A stretch of DNA of 64,000 nt from Marivirga aurantiaca (GTDB lineage Bacteria; Bacteroidota; Bacteroidia; Cytophagales; Cyclobacteriaceae): assembly GCF_016679925.1 (NCBI RefSeq), contig NZ_JAEQBW010000007.1:62001-126000 (forward strand), read 5' to 3'. The position numbers were made by a program, and so were the translations under genes. This document shows, in pieces, positions 1 to 7,841 of this stretch (position 1 is its first letter; each line of letters opens with the position of its first letter). The notes under the pieces were generated by a model. It was not told the DNA's origin. It saw only the letters and a program-made list of their open reading frames with translations, and did no database searches.

Positions 1-1
1 T

Positions 2-307
2 TTGCCTCAGGATGGCCATATTTCATGGGAATCTCATTTGATGGGCCTGCTAAGTGGATTAATTGTAGCTTTTTTTCTTAGAAATGAATTTGCAGGCCAG
101 GCAGAGCTGAAATTGCATTTTGAAGAAATTTCAGATGAAGATGAGTTCCCGGAAACTGAGGCCTCTGAATTTACTTTTACTTCAGGCCCGCAAAATTATC
201 AATATCAATATACTCCCAAAATTAATCCTATCAATCATGCTTCAAATGAAGCAGATAAACTTCAGGGAACAAAATTATCTGAGGAGGAAGAAAAAACAGC
301 TGAATAA
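2..307 (+). CDS. Rhomboid family intramembrane serine protease, C-terminal part (5' end outside window)
   Basis: Only the last ~100 residues are in the window and the frame is open to the left edge, so the true start lies upstream. The visible part begins with a hydrophobic segment containing the pattern ISWESHLMGLLSG. This matches the last transmembrane helix of rhomboid proteases, where the His pairs with a Ser in an earlier helix that is not visible here. A charged, Glu-rich cytosolic tail follows. Assignment rests on this one motif. A membrane peptidase of the inner membrane is likely, and its substrate is unknown. Confidence 0.7.
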   Translation: MPQDGHISWESHLMGLLSGLIVAFFLRNEFAGQAELKLHFEEISDEDEFPETEASEFTFTSGPQNYQYQYTPKINPINHASNEADKLQGTKLSEEEEKTAE

Positions 308-491
308 TTATTGAGAGCTTTCGGGTGTATCTTTCCTATCCTATTTGCCCTACTTGTGCTGGTAAACCTCTCCGTAAAGTTCTGCAGGACTCTACGGATT
401 TTCAATAAATCTTTCACTCGGGCTTTTTGAGAGAACTATAGATTGATACTAATTGAGCAAGTTTCGGATTTTATTACATTGAAAGGAAGCC

Positions 492-499
492 TACTTTTG
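492..499 (+). promoter_or_regulatory. Possible Bacteroidota -7 box of the alkylation-repair operon
   Basis: TACTTTTG fits the Bacteroidota -7 consensus TAnnTTTG and ends 20 nt before the ATG of the AraC-Ogt gene. No clear TTTG is found about 19 nt upstream, so this is a half match. No E. coli-type Ada box was recognised in 308-519, and no terminator was seen behind the rhomboid gene. Confidence 0.35.
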
Positions 500-519
500 T
501 TTTATAAAAATTAGATAAA

Positions 520-1374
520 ATGAAGGAGCAAGAATATATTAATTATACACGAATAGCTGAAGCTATCAATTATCTACAACAAAATTTTAAAAATCAACCC
601 ACACTCAATGAGGTTGCCGAGAAAGTGCACTTAAGTCCGTTTCATTTTCAAAGGCTTTTTACTGACTGGGCTGGGGTTAGCCCTAAGAAATTCCTGCAGT
701 ACCTTAACGTACAATATGCTAAGCAAATTTTAAGTAACAGTCAAGCCACATTGTTTGACGCTGCATATGAAACTGGCCTTTCAGGTACAGGAAGACTTCA
801 TGATCTGTTTGTTAAAATTGAAGGAATGACTCCCGGAGAATACAAAAGTCAGGGAGAAAATCTCACTATTAATTATAGCTACGAGAAAAGTGCATTTGGA
901 GAAATACTGATAGCATCAACCAATAAAGGAATTTGTTATATGGGCTTTGTTGAAGAAAAGAATAGTGCCTTTTCTGAATTGCAACAGCGTTTTCCAAGAG
1001 CTACTTTTATGCACACATCAGACCCTATTCAACAAAATGCTTTACAAATATACTCGTACGATTGGAGTAAAATCCATCAGATAAAACTGCATTTGAAAGG
1101 AACAGATTTCCAACTCAAAGTATGGGAAGCACTATTGAAAATCCCTATGGGCAAATTGGCCACTTACGGAAACATAGCCAATAAAATACAAAGCCCAAAA
1201 GCTTCCAGAGCCGTTGGAACAGCAATAGGAAGCAATCCTGTTGCTTTTTTAATTCCTTGTCACAGGGTTATCCAATCCTCAGGTGTGTTTGGAGGGTACA
1301 TGTGGGGATCAGCCAGAAAGGCAGCAATTATTGGATGGGAAGCTTCCAAAGTTTCAACTGGTGATAATCAATAA
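520..1374 (+). CDS. Bifunctional AraC-type regulator / methylated-DNA-protein cysteine methyltransferase (Ada-like without the N-terminal zinc domain)
   Basis: This 284-aa protein has an AraC/XylS helix-turn-helix region (about residues 12-105, ending in the typical GMTPGEYK) followed by an Ogt/MGMT domain (about 120-278). The active-site motif PCHR is present with the acceptor cysteine at residue 247. Such proteins take O6-alkyl groups from guanine irreversibly onto the cysteine. The E. coli Ada N-terminal phosphotriester-sensing zinc domain is absent, and a separate small protein of that family is encoded two genes downstream. It is the first gene of a four-gene same-strand island, with 2 nt to the next gene. 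By homology it may regulate that island, but how it would sense damage without the Ada sensor domain is not evident. Confidence 0.9.
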   Translation: MKEQEYINYTRIAEAINYLQQNFKNQPTLNEVAEKVHLSPFHFQRLFTDWAGVSPKKFLQYLNVQYAKQILSNSQATLFDAAYETGLSGTGRLHDLFVKIEGMTPGEYKSQGENLTINYSYEKSAFGEILIASTNKGICYMGFVEEKNSAFSELQQRFPRATFMHTSDPIQQNALQIYSYDWSKIHQIKLHLKGTDFQLKVWEALLKIPMGKLATYGNIANKIQSPKASRAVGTAIGSNPVAFLIPCHRVIQSSGVFGGYMWGSARKAAIIGWEASKVSTGDNQ

Positions 1375-1376
1375 CT

Positions 1377-2090
1377 ATGGAAGAGCTTGAAACGCAACTT
1401 ACTGAAGTCAATTGGAGCTCAGTATCAGAAAAAATAAATGATAAAGGCTTTGCTGTTATTCCGAGGGTACTTTCGGATGGGCAATGTGAAGAAATTATTG
1501 GTGATTATAACAAGGAAGACTTATATCGAAAAACTGTAGTAATGGAACGTTACCGGTTTGGTTTAGGAGAATATAAATACTTTAATTACCCGCTTCCTGC
1601 AATTATTCAAACGTTAAGAGAAACAATTTACCTTCAATTAGTACCTACTGCTAATCTATGGATGAAAGTGCTAAAGATTGATAAAATCTTCCCTGAAACA
1701 CTTAGTGAATTATTGGCAGATTGTCATAAGAACAATCAGATGAAACCCACTCCGCTCATTCTTAAATATGGTAAAGGTGGTTTTAATACTTTGCATCAGG
1801 ATTTATACGGGGAGGAATACTTCCCACTTCAAGCAGTACTCTTTTTAAACAAGACTGAAGAAGATTATAGTGGTGGAGAGTTTGTTTTAACCCAACAAAT
1901 ACCAAGAGCACAATCCAAAGCCATAGTTCTTAAGCCGAAGAAAGGGGATATGCTGATATTAACCACCAATTTTCGTCCCATTAAAGGAACAAAAGGCTAT
2001 TATCGTGTAAATATGAAGCATGGTGTGAGTGAAGTGAATAGCGGAGAGAGACATACTTTGGGTGTTATTTTTCATGATGCCAGGAGTTAA
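1377..2090 (+). CDS. 2OG-Fe(II) oxygenase of the DNA-alkylation-repair-associated family (PF09859-like)
   Basis: The 237-aa product carries the facial triad of 2-oxoglutarate/Fe(II) dioxygenases: H140-x-D142 in LHQDLYGE and a distal H215 in MKHGVS. R225 in GERHTLG is the likely 2-oxoglutarate anchor. Overall sequence resembles the family annotated as an oxygenase acting on damaged DNA (recalled as PF09859), which is distinct from AlkB. Its position between an Ogt-type gene and AlkB supports a role in repair of alkylated bases, but its exact substrate is not established. Start ATG 2 nt after the preceding stop suggests co-transcription. Confidence 0.82.
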   Translation: MEELETQLTEVNWSSVSEKINDKGFAVIPRVLSDGQCEEIIGDYNKEDLYRKTVVMERYRFGLGEYKYFNYPLPAIIQTLRETIYLQLVPTANLWMKVLKIDKIFPETLSELLADCHKNNQMKPTPLILKYGKGGFNTLHQDLYGEEYFPLQAVLFLNKTEEDYSGGEFVLTQQIPRAQSKAIVLKPKKGDMLILTTNFRPIKGTKGYYRVNMKHGVSEVNSGERHTLGVIFHDARS

Positions 2091-2094
2091 AGAA

Positions 2095-2340
2095 ATGATC
2101 AGGCATATTGATATAAACTATCTGGAACTATACCAAAAGCTTAAACATAAGCAGATTACTTACGGAGGGAACAGTAAATTAAAAATTTACGGTACTTTGC
2201 TATGTAAATCAGGTAAGAGGATGAAAAAAGAACACAGGGTGTTTTTTAGAACTAAAGAAGAAGCAGTAAAATCCGGCTATAGACCTTGCGGACACTGTAT
2301 GAAAACAGCTTATAAATATTGGAAGGATGGACTTGTTTAA
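2095..2340 (+). CDS. Ada metal-binding-domain protein with Gly at the methyl-acceptor position
   Basis: An 81-aa protein made of one Ada-type zinc-binding domain. I take the ATG at 2095, 4 nt after the previous stop; upstream GTG and ATG codons (2062, 2074) lie inside the previous gene. The pattern IYGTLLC-x27-CGHC aligns with Ada: C37, C65 and C68 match zinc ligands Cys42, Cys69 and Cys72. The position of the methyl-accepting Cys38 is Gly33. It therefore cannot take a methyl group from phosphotriesters as Ada does, and it has at most three cysteine ligands. It may be a DNA-binding accessory factor for its repair neighbours; that is inference. Its 3' end overlaps alkB by 14 nt. Confidence 0.8.
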   Translation: MIRHIDINYLELYQKLKHKQITYGGNSKLKIYGTLLCKSGKRMKKEHRVFFRTKEEAVKSGYRPCGHCMKTAYKYWKDGLV

Positions 2341-2929
2341 TACAAATACTTTATCAAACATATTGCCCTATGATGGGGAAGTGGTTTATTACGGAAAAAT
2401 TATTAGTAAGGAAAAAGCATTCAGCTATTATGAACAATTACTGCAAAATATTGAATGGAGAAATGATGAGGCCAATATTTTCGGAAAACATATTGTTACC
2501 AAACGAAAAGTAGCATGGTATGGCAATGATAACTATTTTTATACCTATTCAAATACCACCAAACAAGCGCTACTTTGGACAGCAGAATTATTGGAATTAA
2601 AAGCCATTATAGAAGAAGTTTCAGGAGTGAAATATAATTCCTGTCTTTTAAATTTATATCATGATGGAAGTGAGGGAATGGCCTGGCATAGTGATGATGA
2701 AAAATCATTGGGGAAGCATACAACCATTGCTTCATTTAGTTTGGGGGCTGACAGAAAGTTTTCCTTCAAACACAAAGCCACTAAACAAACTGTTTCTCTA
2801 GTACTGGAAAAGGGTAGTTTGCTGGTGATGAAAGGTGCTACACAAACTAATTGGTTACATCGTTTACCACCTACCAAAAAAGTGAAATCTCCCCGGATCA
2901 ATTTAACTTTTAGGACGATTGTTGAATAA
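2327..2929 (+). CDS. alkB: AlkB-family alpha-ketoglutarate-dependent DNA dealkylase
   Basis: This 200-aa protein matches AlkB. It shows NLYHDGSEGMAWHSDDE with the iron ligands H121 and D123, a distal H178 in WLHRLP, and the C-terminal PRINLTFR with the 2-oxoglutarate-binding arginines. The family removes 1-methyladenine and 3-methylcytosine lesions by oxidative demethylation. It is the last gene of the alkylation-repair island and overlaps the preceding Ada-domain gene by 14 nt, which implies coupled translation. The closest relatives are the AlkB2/3-like group; the exact lesion spectrum cannot be read from sequence. Confidence 0.9.
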   Translation: MDLFNTNTLSNILPYDGEVVYYGKIISKEKAFSYYEQLLQNIEWRNDEANIFGKHIVTKRKVAWYGNDNYFYTYSNTTKQALLWTAELLELKAIIEEVSGVKYNSCLLNLYHDGSEGMAWHSDDEKSLGKHTTIASFSLGADRKFSFKHKATKQTVSLVLEKGSLLVMKGATQTNWLHRLPPTKKVKSPRINLTFRTIVE

Positions 2930-2947
2930 ACTCCCTATTCAACTTAG

Positions 2948-2977
2948 TTTGCACTTTCATATGTTTCATTATATTTG
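2948..2977 (+). promoter_or_regulatory. Bacteroidota-type promoter upstream of the OmpH gene
   Basis: TTTG (2948-2951), an 18-nt spacer and TATATTTG (2970-2977) fit the Bacteroidota primary-sigma consensus (-33 TTTG / -7 TAnnTTTG). The GTG start is 33 nt downstream. It was found by eye, with no transcription data. Confidence 0.5.
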
Positions 2978-3009
2978 TGCTCGTTAAATAAAATCATAAA
3001 AACAATACC

Positions 3010-3621
3010 GTGAAAAACCTATCTATAATTTTAAATGTAATTTTATTAATTGCTGTTGGCTATTTATACATAGCTCATTTTAGCAAGAATGTAGAAATAA
3101 AACCTGCTGAGGCCGGAGACGAAAATAAAGAAATGTTCCAGAATGTGTCCATTGCTTATATCGATTCTGATTCATTACTGACCAAGTATGAATTAACTAA
3201 AGAAATAGAGGAGAAGCTGGCGACAAAACAAGAGAAGTTTGAAAAGGAATATCAAAATAAAGCCCAAGGTCTACAGCAAGAAATCAGTGATTTCCAGAGA
3301 ACAGCTGCTAATTTAACAGTAGCTCAAGGCAAAGCTTTAGAAGAAAGCTTAATGAAGAAGCAACAGAATTTAATGAGGTATCAGGAAAGTTTAACTCAGC
3401 AGTTGCGTCAGGAAGAAGCTAAATTGAATGAAGAGCTTTATAATAATGTAAGTGAATATTTGAAGGAATATGGCAAAAAGAATAATTTAGAGTTAGTGCT
3501 TACTTATTCAAGGGGAAGTGGTGTATTATATGCCAACGAGCAACTTGATATCAGCAATGACGTAATTAAAGGATTGAATGAAGCTTATTTGTCTGAAAAA
3601 GAAGAAAAAACTGCTGAGTAA
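3010..3621 (+). CDS. OmpH/Skp-family periplasmic chaperone
   Basis: A 203-aa protein starting at GTG. It has one N-terminal hydrophobic segment (residues 5-24; signal peptide or membrane anchor), then the OmpH opening SIAYIDSDSLLTKYEL, a long Gln/Lys/Glu-rich coiled coil (about 65-150) and the C-terminal strand motif NLELVLTYSRGSGVLYA. Skp-like proteins hold unfolded outer-membrane proteins in the periplasm. It is here a single-gene unit between its own promoter and a terminator, not next to bamA or lpxD as in many bacteria. Confidence 0.82.
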   Translation: MKNLSIILNVILLIAVGYLYIAHFSKNVEIKPAEAGDENKEMFQNVSIAYIDSDSLLTKYELTKEIEEKLATKQEKFEKEYQNKAQGLQQEISDFQRTAANLTVAQGKALEESLMKKQQNLMRYQESLTQQLRQEEAKLNEELYNNVSEYLKEYGKKNNLELVLTYSRGSGVLYANEQLDISNDVIKGLNEAYLSEKEEKTAE

Positions 3622-3642
3622 TTAGTTATACCTTTTATATTT

Positions 3643-3673
3643 AAGCCCGGTTCATTAAGTGCCGGGCTTTTTA
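3643..3673 (+). terminator. Rho-independent terminator after the OmpH gene
   Basis: Eight-bp stem AAGCCCGG/CCGGGCTT with a loop of about 11 nt, followed by a T-rich stretch, 21 nt after the OmpH stop codon. Confidence 0.8.
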
Positions 3674-3715
3674 TTTTAAACATTTACATTATTCTTAATA
3701 GTTTCTCCTATTAAA

Positions 3716-3747
3716 TTTGAAATAAGCACTAATTACAATTATTTTTG
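3716..3747 (+). promoter_or_regulatory. Bacteroidota-type promoter upstream of the PDH E2 gene
   Basis: TTTG (3716-3719), a 20-nt spacer and TATTTTTG (3740-3747) fit the consensus. The ATG of the E2 gene is 27 nt downstream. A second TAnnTTTG match (TAAATTTG, 3712-3719) overlaps the -33 element. Confidence 0.5.
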
Positions 3748-3774
3748 ACATTATATTAATACAAAAAGACTTTT

Positions 3775-5460
3775 ATGGCTGAGGTAATAAAAATGCCCAA
3801 AATGAGTGATACCATGGAGGAAGGTGTAATTTCTTCCTGGTTAGTGAAAGAGGGTGATAAAGTAGCGTCCGGTGATATTCTTGCAGAAGTAGAAACCGAT
3901 AAAGCAACAATGGAATTGGAATCATACGAAGATGGAACCATCTTGCATATTGGTATAAAAGAGGGAGATGCAGTGCCTGTTGATGGCGTAATTGCTATTA
4001 TAGGAGAAAAAGGAGAGGATATCAAAGGGTTGTTGAAAGAAATAGAAAACGGTGGTTCTTCAAAGGAACCGACAAAGGAAGATAAAAAAGAGGAAACTAA
4101 ATCTGCTGAACCTGAAAGTAAAGCCGAAGAAATTGATACTTCTGGTATTAAAGCGTCACTTATTACTATGCCTAAAATGAGTGATACAATGGAAGAAGGA
4201 ACCATTGCCTCATGGCTTAAAAAAGAAGGTGATAAGGTAGAATCCGGTGATATTTTAGCAGAAGTGGAAACTGATAAAGCAACCATGGAACTGGAAGCTT
4301 ATGAAGACGGGATACTATTACATATTGGTGTAGCTGAAGGGGATTCTGTTCCCGTTGATGGTGTAATGGCTGTAATTGGTGAAAAAGGTGCTGATTATGA
4401 GAAACTATTAAAAGCACATCAGCAGAAAAAATCAGGCAAAGCTGAAGAGAAAGAAGCTCCGATGGAAGAAAAAGAATCGGCCAAAGCAGACAAAACTACT
4501 GTTGCTTCTCCGGCTAATGTAGCTAATGCTACACCTGATAAGAAAGGAACTGATACAGCTCAAGGGCCTACTTCAGCAGGAGGACGCATTTTTGCCAGTC
4601 CGTTAGCCAAAAAAATAGCCGAAGATAAAGGTATTAATCTTTCTGAGGTGAAAGGCTCAGGTGATAATGGTAGAATTGTAAAAACTGATGTAGAAAACTT
4701 TGTTCCATCAGCTAAAGAAGATAAGAAATCCGCTCCGGCAGCTGAAAAAACAATGTCTATTCCGCAAGTAGTAGGAGAGGAAAGCTATGAGGAAGTAAAG
4801 GTTTCTCAGATGCGTAAGACTGTTGGTAAGCGTTTGTCTGAAAGCAAATTTACTGCTCCTCATTTTTACCTCACCATGGAAATTAACATGGATAAGGCAA
4901 TGGAAGCCAGGAAAAGTATCAATGAGCTTTCTCCTGTAAAAATCTCATTCAATGACATCGTTATTAAGGCTACAGCATCAGCATTGAGGCAGCACCCTAA
5001 AGTAAATAGTGCCTGGATGGGAGACAAGATCAGAAGGAATAACCATATCCATATTGGTATGGCTGTAGCTGTTGAGGAAGGCTTACTTGTTCCGGTGATC
5101 CGATTTGCTGATAATAAATCTTTATCTCATATAGCCACCGAAGCTAAAAGTTTTGCCCAAAAGGCTAAAAATAAAGAATTGCAACCAAGTGATTGGGAAG
5201 GAAATACCTTTACAATCTCCAATTTAGGAATGTTTGGTATTGAAGAATTTACCGCTATTATCAACCCGCCTGATGCTTGTATATTGGCAGTAGGTGGAAT
5301 TAAGCAAACTGCTATTGTTAAAGATGGAGAGTTGGCGGTTGGTAATGTGATGAAAGTAACCATGTCTTGCGACCATAGGGTAGTAGATGGCGCTGTAGGT
5401 TCTGCTTTCTTGCAAACTTTAAAAGGTTTATTGGAAGATCCTGTTAGAATACTGATTTAA
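3775..5460 (+). CDS. pdhC: Pyruvate dehydrogenase complex E2, dihydrolipoyl acetyltransferase with two lipoyl domains
   Basis: The 561-aa protein has two lipoyl domains (about 1-80 and 128-207) with lipoylated lysines K43 and K168 in the motif ETDKATMEL. An Ala/Glu/Lys-rich linker follows, then a peripheral-subunit-binding domain (about 270-310, starting FASPLAKKIAEDKG) and the acyltransferase core (about 340-561). The catalytic HRVVDG gives H534 and D538. E2 transfers acetyl groups from lipoamide to CoA. No E1 or E3 genes are adjacent; in Bacteroidota the E1 genes often lie elsewhere. It forms a single-gene unit with its own promoter and terminator. The two lipoyl domains are a recent-looking internal duplication. 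Confidence 0.94.
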   Translation: MAEVIKMPKMSDTMEEGVISSWLVKEGDKVASGDILAEVETDKATMELESYEDGTILHIGIKEGDAVPVDGVIAIIGEKGEDIKGLLKEIENGGSSKEPTKEDKKEETKSAEPESKAEEIDTSGIKASLITMPKMSDTMEEGTIASWLKKEGDKVESGDILAEVETDKATMELEAYEDGILLHIGVAEGDSVPVDGVMAVIGEKGADYEKLLKAHQQKKSGKAEEKEAPMEEKESAKADKTTVASPANVANATPDKKGTDTAQGPTSAGGRIFASPLAKKIAEDKGINLSEVKGSGDNGRIVKTDVENFVPSAKEDKKSAPAAEKTMSIPQVVGEESYEEVKVSQMRKTVGKRLSESKFTAPHFYLTMEINMDKAMEARKSINELSPVKISFNDIVIKATASALRQHPKVNSAWMGDKIRRNNHIHIGMAVAVEEGLLVPVIRFADNKSLSHIATEAKSFAQKAKNKELQPSDWEGNTFTISNLGMFGIEEFTAIINPPDACILAVGGIKQTAIVKDGELAVGNVMKVTMSCDHRVVDGAVGSAFLQTLKGLLEDPVRILI

Positions 5461-5483
5461 AACTTTTTCAACAACATTTCTAA

Positions 5484-5513
5484 AGTCTCGTTATAAAAAC
5501 GAGACTTTTTTTA
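5484..5513 (+). terminator. Rho-independent terminator after the E2 gene
   Basis: A 9-bp stem AGTCTCGTT/AACGAGACT is followed by a run of T, 23 nt after the E2 stop codon. Confidence 0.85.
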
Positions 5514-5560
5514 TAAATAAAAAATATTCAAATATTTATTAATCTGATAGTAAATAAAAC

Positions 5561-6103
5561 ATGATAAAAATTAGATCAACCACCGTATGTGCCGTGGTAC
5601 ACAATGGTGAAGTAGCCATTGGTGCTGACGGTCAGGCAACCATGGGCAATACTGTGGCAAAGAGTAATGTGCGCAAAATAAGAAAATTACAGGATGGGAA
5701 AATCGTAACCGGTTTTGCTGGTTCTACTGCTGATGCTTTTAATTTGTTGGAGAAATTTGAGGAGAAATTGGGTGCTTATAGTGGCAGTATGAAAAGAGCG
5801 GCCATTGAATTGGCTAAAGATTGGAGAACGGATCGATATCTCAGAAAGCTGGAAGCCATGATGATAGTGGCTGATAAAGATGAGGTGCTGGTGATTTCAG
5901 GTACCGGAGATGTACTGGAACCTGATAACCAGGTAGCAACAATCGGTTCGGGAAGTATGTATGCCCAAGCTGCGGCATTGGCATTGAAAAAGCATGCGGG
6001 AGACAGACTTACCGCGGAAGAGATAGTACGTGAAAGTTTGAATATAGCAGCTGATATTTGTATCTATACTAATCATAACCTGATCATAGAAAAAGTAAGT
6101 TGA
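5561..6103 (+). CDS. hslV: ATP-dependent protease subunit HslV
   Basis: This 180-aa protein is HslV (ClpQ), the proteasome-like threonine peptidase of the HslUV complex. After a short propeptide (MIKIRS) the mature protein would begin at Thr7 in TTVCAVV. The family motifs [44 protein letters not shown] and [14 protein letters not shown] are all present. The ATPase partner hslU is not in the window, unlike the hslVU operon of enterobacteria. The ArsC gene starts 1 nt after its stop. Confidence 0.95.
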   Translation: MIKIRSTTVCAVVHNGEVAIGADGQATMGNTVAKSNVRKIRKLQDGKIVTGFAGSTADAFNLLEKFEEKLGAYSGSMKRAAIELAKDWRTDRYLRKLEAMMIVADKDEVLVISGTGDVLEPDNQVATIGSGSMYAQAAALALKKHAGDRLTAEEIVRESLNIAADICIYTNHNLIIEKVS

Positions 6104-6104
6104 G

Positions 6105-6443
6105 ATGAAGATTTATCATAATCCAAGATGTGGAAAAAGCAGGGATACTTTAAATATTTTGCTTGAAAAGGATGTGAATGTTGAGGTGGTTGAATACCTT
6201 AATGATGTGCCCACTAAAGCAGAATTAGAATCTATATTAAACAAATTAGGAATATCTGCTGAAGAATTGGTGAGGAAGAACGAAGCTGTTTACAAAGAAT
6301 TATACAAAGGTAAAAGCATGAGTGAATCCGACTGGATTGATGCCATGATTGCACAACCAAAATTGATTGAAAGACCCATAGTGGTAAAAGGTGATAGAGC
6401 TATAATTGGCAGGCCTCCTGAAAAAGTGCTGGAGCTATTGTGA
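6105..6443 (+). CDS. arsC: ArsC-family arsenate reductase (glutaredoxin-dependent type)
   Basis: A 112-aa thioredoxin-fold protein beginning MKIYHNPRCGKSR, with the catalytic Cys9, and carrying the later family motif IERPIVVKGDRAIIGRPPE. The family reduces arsenate to arsenite with glutathione and glutaredoxin. The close relative YffB/Spx-like subgroup differs at these motifs. There is no ars transporter or repressor nearby, and the gene starts 1 nt after hslV, so it looks like a housekeeping passenger and not part of an arsenic island. Confidence 0.85.
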   Translation: MKIYHNPRCGKSRDTLNILLEKDVNVEVVEYLNDVPTKAELESILNKLGISAEELVRKNEAVYKELYKGKSMSESDWIDAMIAQPKLIERPIVVKGDRAIIGRPPEKVLELL

Positions 6444-6492
6444 AGCTCAGGTATTTAAACTTTTAACTCCAATTTTGGGATTTATGAATCAT

Positions 6493-6532
6493 AAAAAAGC
6501 CCGGGAACTAAATTTAGTTCCCGGGCTTTTTT
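6493..6532. terminator. Bidirectional terminator between convergent arsC and msrA
   Basis: A near-perfect inverted repeat AAAAAAGCCCGGGAACTAAA / TTTAGTTCCCGGGCTTTTTT with A and T tracts on the two sides ends transcripts from both directions. Confidence 0.9.
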
Positions 6533-6560
6533 ACGTTGACTTAATAATTGCTATCCCAAA

Positions 6561-7214
6561 TTACTCCTTATCTTTTAACAAATGACTGAATTTCTCAGCT
6601 ACTTTCTCAATTTTTGGTTTTGAAACATTCACAATATAACGGTCATCAGGGTTCTTCTTCTCATAATCCTGGTGATAGTCTTCCGCTTTATAAAAGGTGG
6701 AGAATTCTGTCAGTACTGTAACTATCTTCTTGTCAAAGTTGCCGGCTAAAGAATTGATTTTTTGTTCAGCTGCCTGCTTTTCAGAGGGATTTCTGTAAAA
6801 AATGGCGGAACGATACTGCTCACCAACATCAGGGCCTTGTCTGTTAAGTTGAGTAGGGTCATGAGCAGTAAAAAATATATCCAGCAAAGTCTCATAAGAA
6901 ATTAGCTCGGGATTATAAAGCACCATCACTGCTTCTGCATGATCTGTTTTGCCATAACTTACTTCTTTATAAGTGGGATTTTCCTGAGTGCCACCGGAAT
7001 AACCTGAAATAGCTTCTTCCACACCTTTAATTTGTTCGAAGGAAGCTTCTACACACCAAAAGCACCCACCAGCAAAATAGGCAGTGTCTAACTTATGTGT
7101 GACCTGGATCGCTTCTTCAGCAGGTGCTTCTTTCGTTTCTTCATTGGTTACGGGCTTGCCAGAGCAAGAGGTGAAAACCAATATTGACAATAACAAGAAA
7201 GGGTATTTTAACAT
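6561..7214 (-). CDS. msrA: Peptide-methionine (S)-S-oxide reductase, exported lipoprotein form
   Basis: The 217-aa protein begins with a lipoprotein signal peptide ending in a lipobox at Cys17 (FTSC), followed by the MsrA domain. The catalytic motif GGCFWC has the nucleophile Cys51. EQIKGVEEAISGYSGG and the YHQDYEKKNP region are typical. MsrA reduces methionine-S-sulfoxide in oxidised proteins, and the lipid anchor places this copy in the envelope. It is a single gene, convergent with arsC. Confidence 0.93.
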   Translation of the reverse strand: MLKYPFLLLSILVFTSCSGKPVTNEETKEAPAEEAIQVTHKLDTAYFAGGCFWCVEASFEQIKGVEEAISGYSGGTQENPTYKEVSYGKTDHAEAVMVLYNPELISYETLLDIFFTAHDPTQLNRQGPDVGEQYRSAIFYRNPSEKQAAEQKINSLAGNFDKKIVTVLTEFSTFYKAEDYHQDYEKKNPDDRYIVNVSKPKIEKVAEKFSHLLKDKE

Positions 7215-7305
7215 AATTATTTAGATTTTAGGAGATAACGATTGACCATTCTATTTAGTTTGAAATAACACAAAGTAGTATTCATTGTGGATTATCGGCC
7301 ATTCA

Positions 7306-7752
7306 CTATTTAATGAGTATGCTGCCGGGTTTTTCATAAGTGTGTAATTCATTTCTCAACCATTCAGGAATAGAGATTGTACTTTTCTCCTTGGTATCAA
7401 ACATTACCTGGATAGAAGTTCCGACAGTGTGTATATCATTACCATTGGTTGTAATCATATATTCCAGTACAAAACTTTTTGTACCCATTTCTTTGGTACG
7501 TACCCAACAACGGGTGTCGGGAGTTGCAATTTTTAATTCTTTTAGATAATTACAATTAATATTGGCTAATAAGAACATGTTTTTATGCCAGTCCCATGTT
7601 GGGGCGGCCTCCAGCATATACCTTCCTCTGGCAATCTCAAAATATTGGATATAGATAGAATTGTTAACATGGTATAGAGGATCCAAATCGGTCCATCTGA
7701 CTTGTATTTCTTGTGAGAATTTAAAATTGCCCGGATCTATAGAGTTATTCAT
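7306..7752 (-). CDS. Acyl-CoA thioesterase of the hotdog 4HBT (YbgC/FadM-like) family
   Basis: The 148-aa hotdog-fold protein has the motif VRWTDLDPLYHVNN, where Asp24 and His28 match the catalytic Asp and conserved His of 4-hydroxybenzoyl-CoA-thioesterase-like enzymes. YFEIARGRYM is the typical next helix. It probably hydrolyses acyl-CoA. The substrate chain is unknown. The neighbours (msrA, Gfo/Idh) give no clue. Confidence 0.83.
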   Translation of the reverse strand: MNNSIDPGNFKFSQEIQVRWTDLDPLYHVNNSIYIQYFEIARGRYMLEAAPTWDWHKNMFLLANINCNYLKELKIATPDTRCWVRTKEMGTKSFVLEYMITTNGNDIHTVGTSIQVMFDTKEKSTISIPEWLRNELHTYEKPGSILIK

Positions 7753-7841
7753 TTATTCTTTTTTTAATATATAAATTTACTGGAATGCTTTGGAAATATA
7801 TGCCTGGAGTAGAATAAAACTTTTTTGAGGAATCCATTTTA

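Noticed and set aside
2062-2094. GTG or ATG starts for the Ada-domain protein within the previous gene
   Set aside because: They would add residues that read as the preceding coding sequence in another frame; ATG 2095 directly after the stop is more natural.
3756-4286. Minus-strand reading frame with Ser/Ile/Leu-rich internal repeats
   Set aside because: It is antisense to the two lipoyl domains of PDH E2; its repeats mirror the duplicated domain.
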